From contig NC_084592.1 of NCBI RefSeq assembly GCF_033807715.1, positions 27,585,919-27,649,918 of the forward strand: 64,000 bases of DNA, written 5' to 3'. The translations under genes were made by a program, and so were the position numbers. The stretch comes from Cololabis saira. Taxonomy: Eukaryota; Chordata; Actinopteri; Beloniformes; Belonidae. Each line of letters opens with the position of its first letter. Within the stretch, counting starts at the first letter, position 1. Shown here in pieces: positions 60,529 to 64,000 of the stretch. The notes beneath the pieces were generated by a model, which was not told the origin of the DNA, searched no databases, and saw only the letters and a program-made list of their open reading frames with translations.

Positions 60529-60593
<65 letters not shown>
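60529..60593. repeat. (AT)n microsatellite
   Basis: AT run with a single T interruption, followed by a short CA run. Confidence 0.95.
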
Positions 60594-60594
<1 letters not shown>

Positions 60595-60603
60595 CACACA
60601 CAG

Positions 60604-60943
60604 TGTCATGGTACGGTTTTCTAGGACCCAAGTGCAGGAGACAGAGGGAGGCTGGAGGCAGGAGTTCTCAAAAACAAAAGGGATTTATTCCAAAAGGGCA
60701 AAAACAAGGCGCTGCAGAGCAGGATCAAAAAACCACAAGTAACAAGGAACAAAACTTGGAGCACATGGAGGAGGGAACAGTACGGACCGACAGGGAACCA
60801 AGGAATGACAAGACAAGATATACTGAAGGGATAACGAGACATGACGAGACACACGTGCAGACACAATCAGGGCAGATGGGACACAGGCGGGGAAAGACAG
60901 AAACTGAAAGTTACAAACTGGGGGGAAGTGTCAAACCCTGACA
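60604..60943. mobile_element. 340-bp repeat with TGTCATGG...CCCTGACA ends
   Basis: Short inverted ends (TGTCA/TGACA) are flanked by CACAG on both sides (60,599-60,603 and 60,944-60,948). The left copy sits in a CA run, so the duplication could be chance. The interior has 'gggatttattccaaaaggg' and no coding potential. Similar to the start of the repeat at 42,943. It may be a non-autonomous DNA element or a solo LTR. Confidence 0.45.
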
Positions 60944-61289
60944 CACAGCCACCAATTGTGCAACTTCTCCCACTTAAAAAAGATGAGAGAGGCCTGTAAA
61001 TTTCATCATAGGTACACTTCAACTATGAGCGACAAAATGGAGGGGAAAGAATCCAGGAAATCACATTGTAGGATTTTTACCAAATCAATTGGTAAATTTC
61101 TCGGTAAAATAAGTATTTGCTCACCTACAAACACGCAAAATTTCTGTCTTTCACAGACCTGTAACTTCTTCTTTAAGAGGCTCCTCTGTCCTCCACTCGT
61201 TACCTGTATTAATGGCACCTGTTTTAACTCATTATCAGTATAAAAGACACCTGTCCACAACCTCAGACAGTCACACTCCAAACTCCACT

Positions 61290-62866
61290 ATGGCCCAGAC
61301 CAAAGAGCTGTGAAAGGACGTGAGAAACTAAATTGGAAGGCTGAATCTGCACTAGGTAAGCAGCTTGGTGTGAAGAAATCAATTGTGGCAGCAATTATTA
61401 GAAAATGGAAGACATACAAGACCACTGATAATCTCTCCATACAAGATTTCACCCCGTGAGGTAAAAATCATCACAAGAACGGTAAGTAAAAGTCCCAGAA
61501 CCACACGGGGGGACCTAGTGAATGACCTGCAGAGAGCTGGGACCAAAGTAACAAAGGAACCATCAGTAACACACTACGCCGCCAGGGACTCAAATCCTGC
61601 AGTGCCAGACGTGTCTCCCTGCTTAAGCCAGTACGTGTCCAGGCCCGTCTGAAGTTTGCCAGAGAGCATTTGGATGATGCAGAAGAGAATTGGGAGAATG
61701 TTATATGGTCAGATGAAACCAAAATAGAACTTTTTGGTAGAAACACAACTTGTCGTGTTTGGAGGAGAAAGAAAGTTGAGTTGCATCCAAAGGCACGGCA
61801 AGGCAAGTTTATTTATATAGCACAAGGTAATTCAAAGTGCTTTACGTCAACATAAAAAGTGGCAAGACATAATTAGACAGTAAATAACAAATGAAATGAA
61901 ATAAAATTATGAGAAAAGAAGGTAAAATAATAAAAAGCACAAGTTGCTGAAAACTAAGGGCAGTAGAGTACAGCAGGTAAGTTCATAATTTAATTTAGGA
62001 GTAAGCTTCAGTGAACAGTAATGTTTTTAGGCCTGATTTAAAGGAGCTAACAGTTGGAGCATACCTCAGGTCTGCAGGAAGTTTGTTCCACCGGTGAGGA
62101 GCAGAATAACTGAACGCTGCTTCACCTTGCTTGGTTCTGGTTCTTGGGACACACAACAAACCAGATCCAGATGAACCTCAGGGGTCTGGCAGCTTCATAG
62201 GGAACTAACAGGTCAAACATGTATTTTGGTCGAAGACCATTCGGTGCTTTGTAGACCAGCAGTAAGATTTTAAACTCTATCCTTTGACTCACTGGAAGCC
62301 AGTGTAGCGATTTCATGACCGGTGTAATGTGGTCCAGTTTCCTGGTGTTTGTAAGGACTCTGGCAAAGAACACCATATGAACTGTGAAGCATGGGGGTGG
62401 AAACATCATGCTTTGGGGATGTTTTTCTGCAAAGGGACCAGGATGACTGATCCGTGTAAAGGAAAGAATGAATGGGGCCATGTATCGTGAGATTTTGAGT
62501 GAAAACCTCCTTCCATCAGCAAGGGCATTGAAGATGAAACGTGGCTGGGTCTTTCAGCAGGACAATGATCCCAAACACATCCCCTGGGCAACGAAGGAGT
62601 GGCTTCATAAGAAACATTTCAAGGTCCTGGAGTGGCCGAGTCAGTCTCTAGATCTCAAACCCATAGAAAATCTTTGGAGGGAGTTGAAAGTCTGTGTTGC
62701 CCAGCGACAGACCCAAAACATCACTGCTCTAGAGATCTGCATGGAGGAATGAGCCAAAATACCAGCAACAGTGTGTGAAAACCTTGTGAAGACTTGCACA
62801 AAACGTTTGACCTCTGTCATTGCCAACAAAGGGCATAAAACAAAGTATTCAGATGACCTTTAGTCA
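61290..62866 (+). pseudogene. Tc1 transposase (interrupted, frame-broken)
   Basis: The first Met at 61,290 reaches a TGA after MAQTKEL. Helix-turn-helix remnants (IIRKWKTYKTTDN) and RTTRGDLVNDLQRAGTKVTK follow in other frames. WSDETKIELFG, the first catalytic Asp box, is at about 61,708. After the L2 insert, frame 62,468-62,750 shows [12 protein letters not shown] (second Asp) and [12 protein letters not shown] (catalytic Glu), ending with the Tc1 C-terminus KRLTSVIANKGHKTKYSDDL at 62,861. All three catalytic boxes remain, but several stops, frameshifts and a 571-bp insert abolish function. Confidence 0.88.
61793..62363 (-). mobile_element. L2-type LINE 3' fragment inserted in the Tc1 transposase
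   Basis: On the minus strand it encodes TRKLDHITPVMKSLHWLPVS then QRIEFKILLLVYKAPNGLRP and PYEAARPLR, the L2 ORF2 C-terminal block also seen at 19.7 kb. It ends with the 'tatataaataaacttgcctt' 3' tail. CAAAG flanks it on both sides (61,788-61,792 and 62,364-62,368), and it sits exactly between WRRKK.. and the downstream Tc1 sequence, so it is a clean nested insertion. Confidence 0.85.
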
Positions 62867-63071
62867 TTGACCAAATACTTATATTCCATTATAATTTGAA
62901 AATACATTCTTTAAAAATCAGAGAATGTGATTTTCTGGATTTTCTTTTTTCAATTTTGTCTCTCATAGTTGAGATATACCTATGTTGAAAATTACAGGTA
63001 GGCCTATATCAATTTTTTTTTAAGATGGAGAACTTGCACAATTGGTGGCTGACTAAATACTTTTTTGCCCC

Positions 63072-63073
<2 letters not shown>

Positions 63074-63134
<61 letters not shown>

Positions 63135-63143
63135 ATATATATA
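63074..63143. repeat. (GT)n-(GC)n-(TA)n microsatellite between two Tc1 ends
   Basis: GT run from 63,074, then GCGCGCGC, then TATATA, directly joining the ends of the two transposons. Confidence 0.9.

Positions 63144-64000
<857 letters not shown>

Larger units (their letters stand above)
60946..63075 (+). mobile_element. Tc1-like transposon, interrupted by an L2 fragment
   Basis: Inverted terminal sequences: 'cagccaccaattgtgcaact', 'ggtacacttcaactatgag' on the left, and their complements at 62,955-63,075 on the right, where the end reads CACTG. The left end lacks the outermost ~24 bp that the right end has. The transposase runs left to right and is split at 61,792. Confidence 0.88.

Noticed and set aside
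60599..60948. CACAG duplication as proof of an LTR element
   Set aside because: The left copy lies in a CA run and the right copy in the Tc1 end, so the match can be accidental.

Overview
The window looks like a teleost fish chromosome segment made mostly of transposable elements. The evidence is Rex3-type non-LTR retrotransposons carrying the family's hallmark RT sites, a fish-type DIRS element, Tc1-like and hAT transposons, L1/L2-type LINE fragments, tRNA-derived SINEs, and many long CA, CATA, TTCC and AT microsatellites. No prokaryotic features are present. I could not identify any host protein-coding gene with confidence. The only non-repeat coding candidates are a short ORF with a signal peptide near 48.56 kb, a frame-broken minus-strand segment near 55.7-56.2 kb, and a 201-codon ORF near 1.6-2.2 kb. 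None is recognised.

Layout: 0-2.2 kb has a Rex3 tail, a SINE tail on the minus strand, a 19-bp minisatellite and the 201-codon ORF. 2.9-5.2 kb has a GCCCGAACCG-type interspersed repeat and a hAT-like element with a nested MITE. 8.46-12.2 kb has an L1-like RT fragment split by a tRNA SINE, then a minus-strand hAT transposase pseudogene, then GC-rich tandem repeats. 13.7-14.5 kb has a Tc1/mariner C-terminus and a LINE C-terminus. 18.1-20.9 kb has a TTCC microsatellite, an L2-type LINE split by a probable solo LTR, and a second GCCCGAACC-type repeat. 21.56 kb has a minus-strand SINE, and 23.16-23.43 kb compound microsatellites.

24,220-30,276 is a complete-looking DIRS (tyrosine-recombinase) retrotransposon on the minus strand. 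It has 147-bp inverted terminal repeats that I read as identical, an internal complementary region that is the exact complement of the joined ends, gag, RT, RNase H and tyrosine recombinase remnants, and a 45-bp minisatellite in its leader. Its reading frames are broken, and the YxDD part of the RT appears to be deleted.

33.6-37.9 kb is a Rex3 element whose 3' part is replaced or split by a mosaic of MITEs, a strong GC inverted repeat and an 899-bp inverted-repeat element. 38.4 kb has a TA-flanked MITE. 40,994-42,440 is a hAT with BED finger and a perfect 8-bp target duplication. 43-46.9 kb has further MITEs, an 18-bp tandem repeat and a CpG-rich island. 46,965-48,064 is a second hAT with a perfect 8-bp duplication. 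49.2-51.8 kb is a minus-strand Rex3 split by an insert with 575-bp-spaced direct repeats, followed by another LINE RT fragment. 52.3-60.5 kb is mainly unique-looking AT-rich sequence with a SINE and microsatellites. 60.9-63.1 kb is a Tc1-like element interrupted by an L2 fragment. From 63.15 kb to the window end is a second Tc1-like element with an undamaged open transposase C-terminal half.

The sequence mainly records layered transposition. Several insertions can be ordered because one interrupts another, and three carry clear target-site duplications. All coordinates and repeat matches were read by eye; no database search was run.
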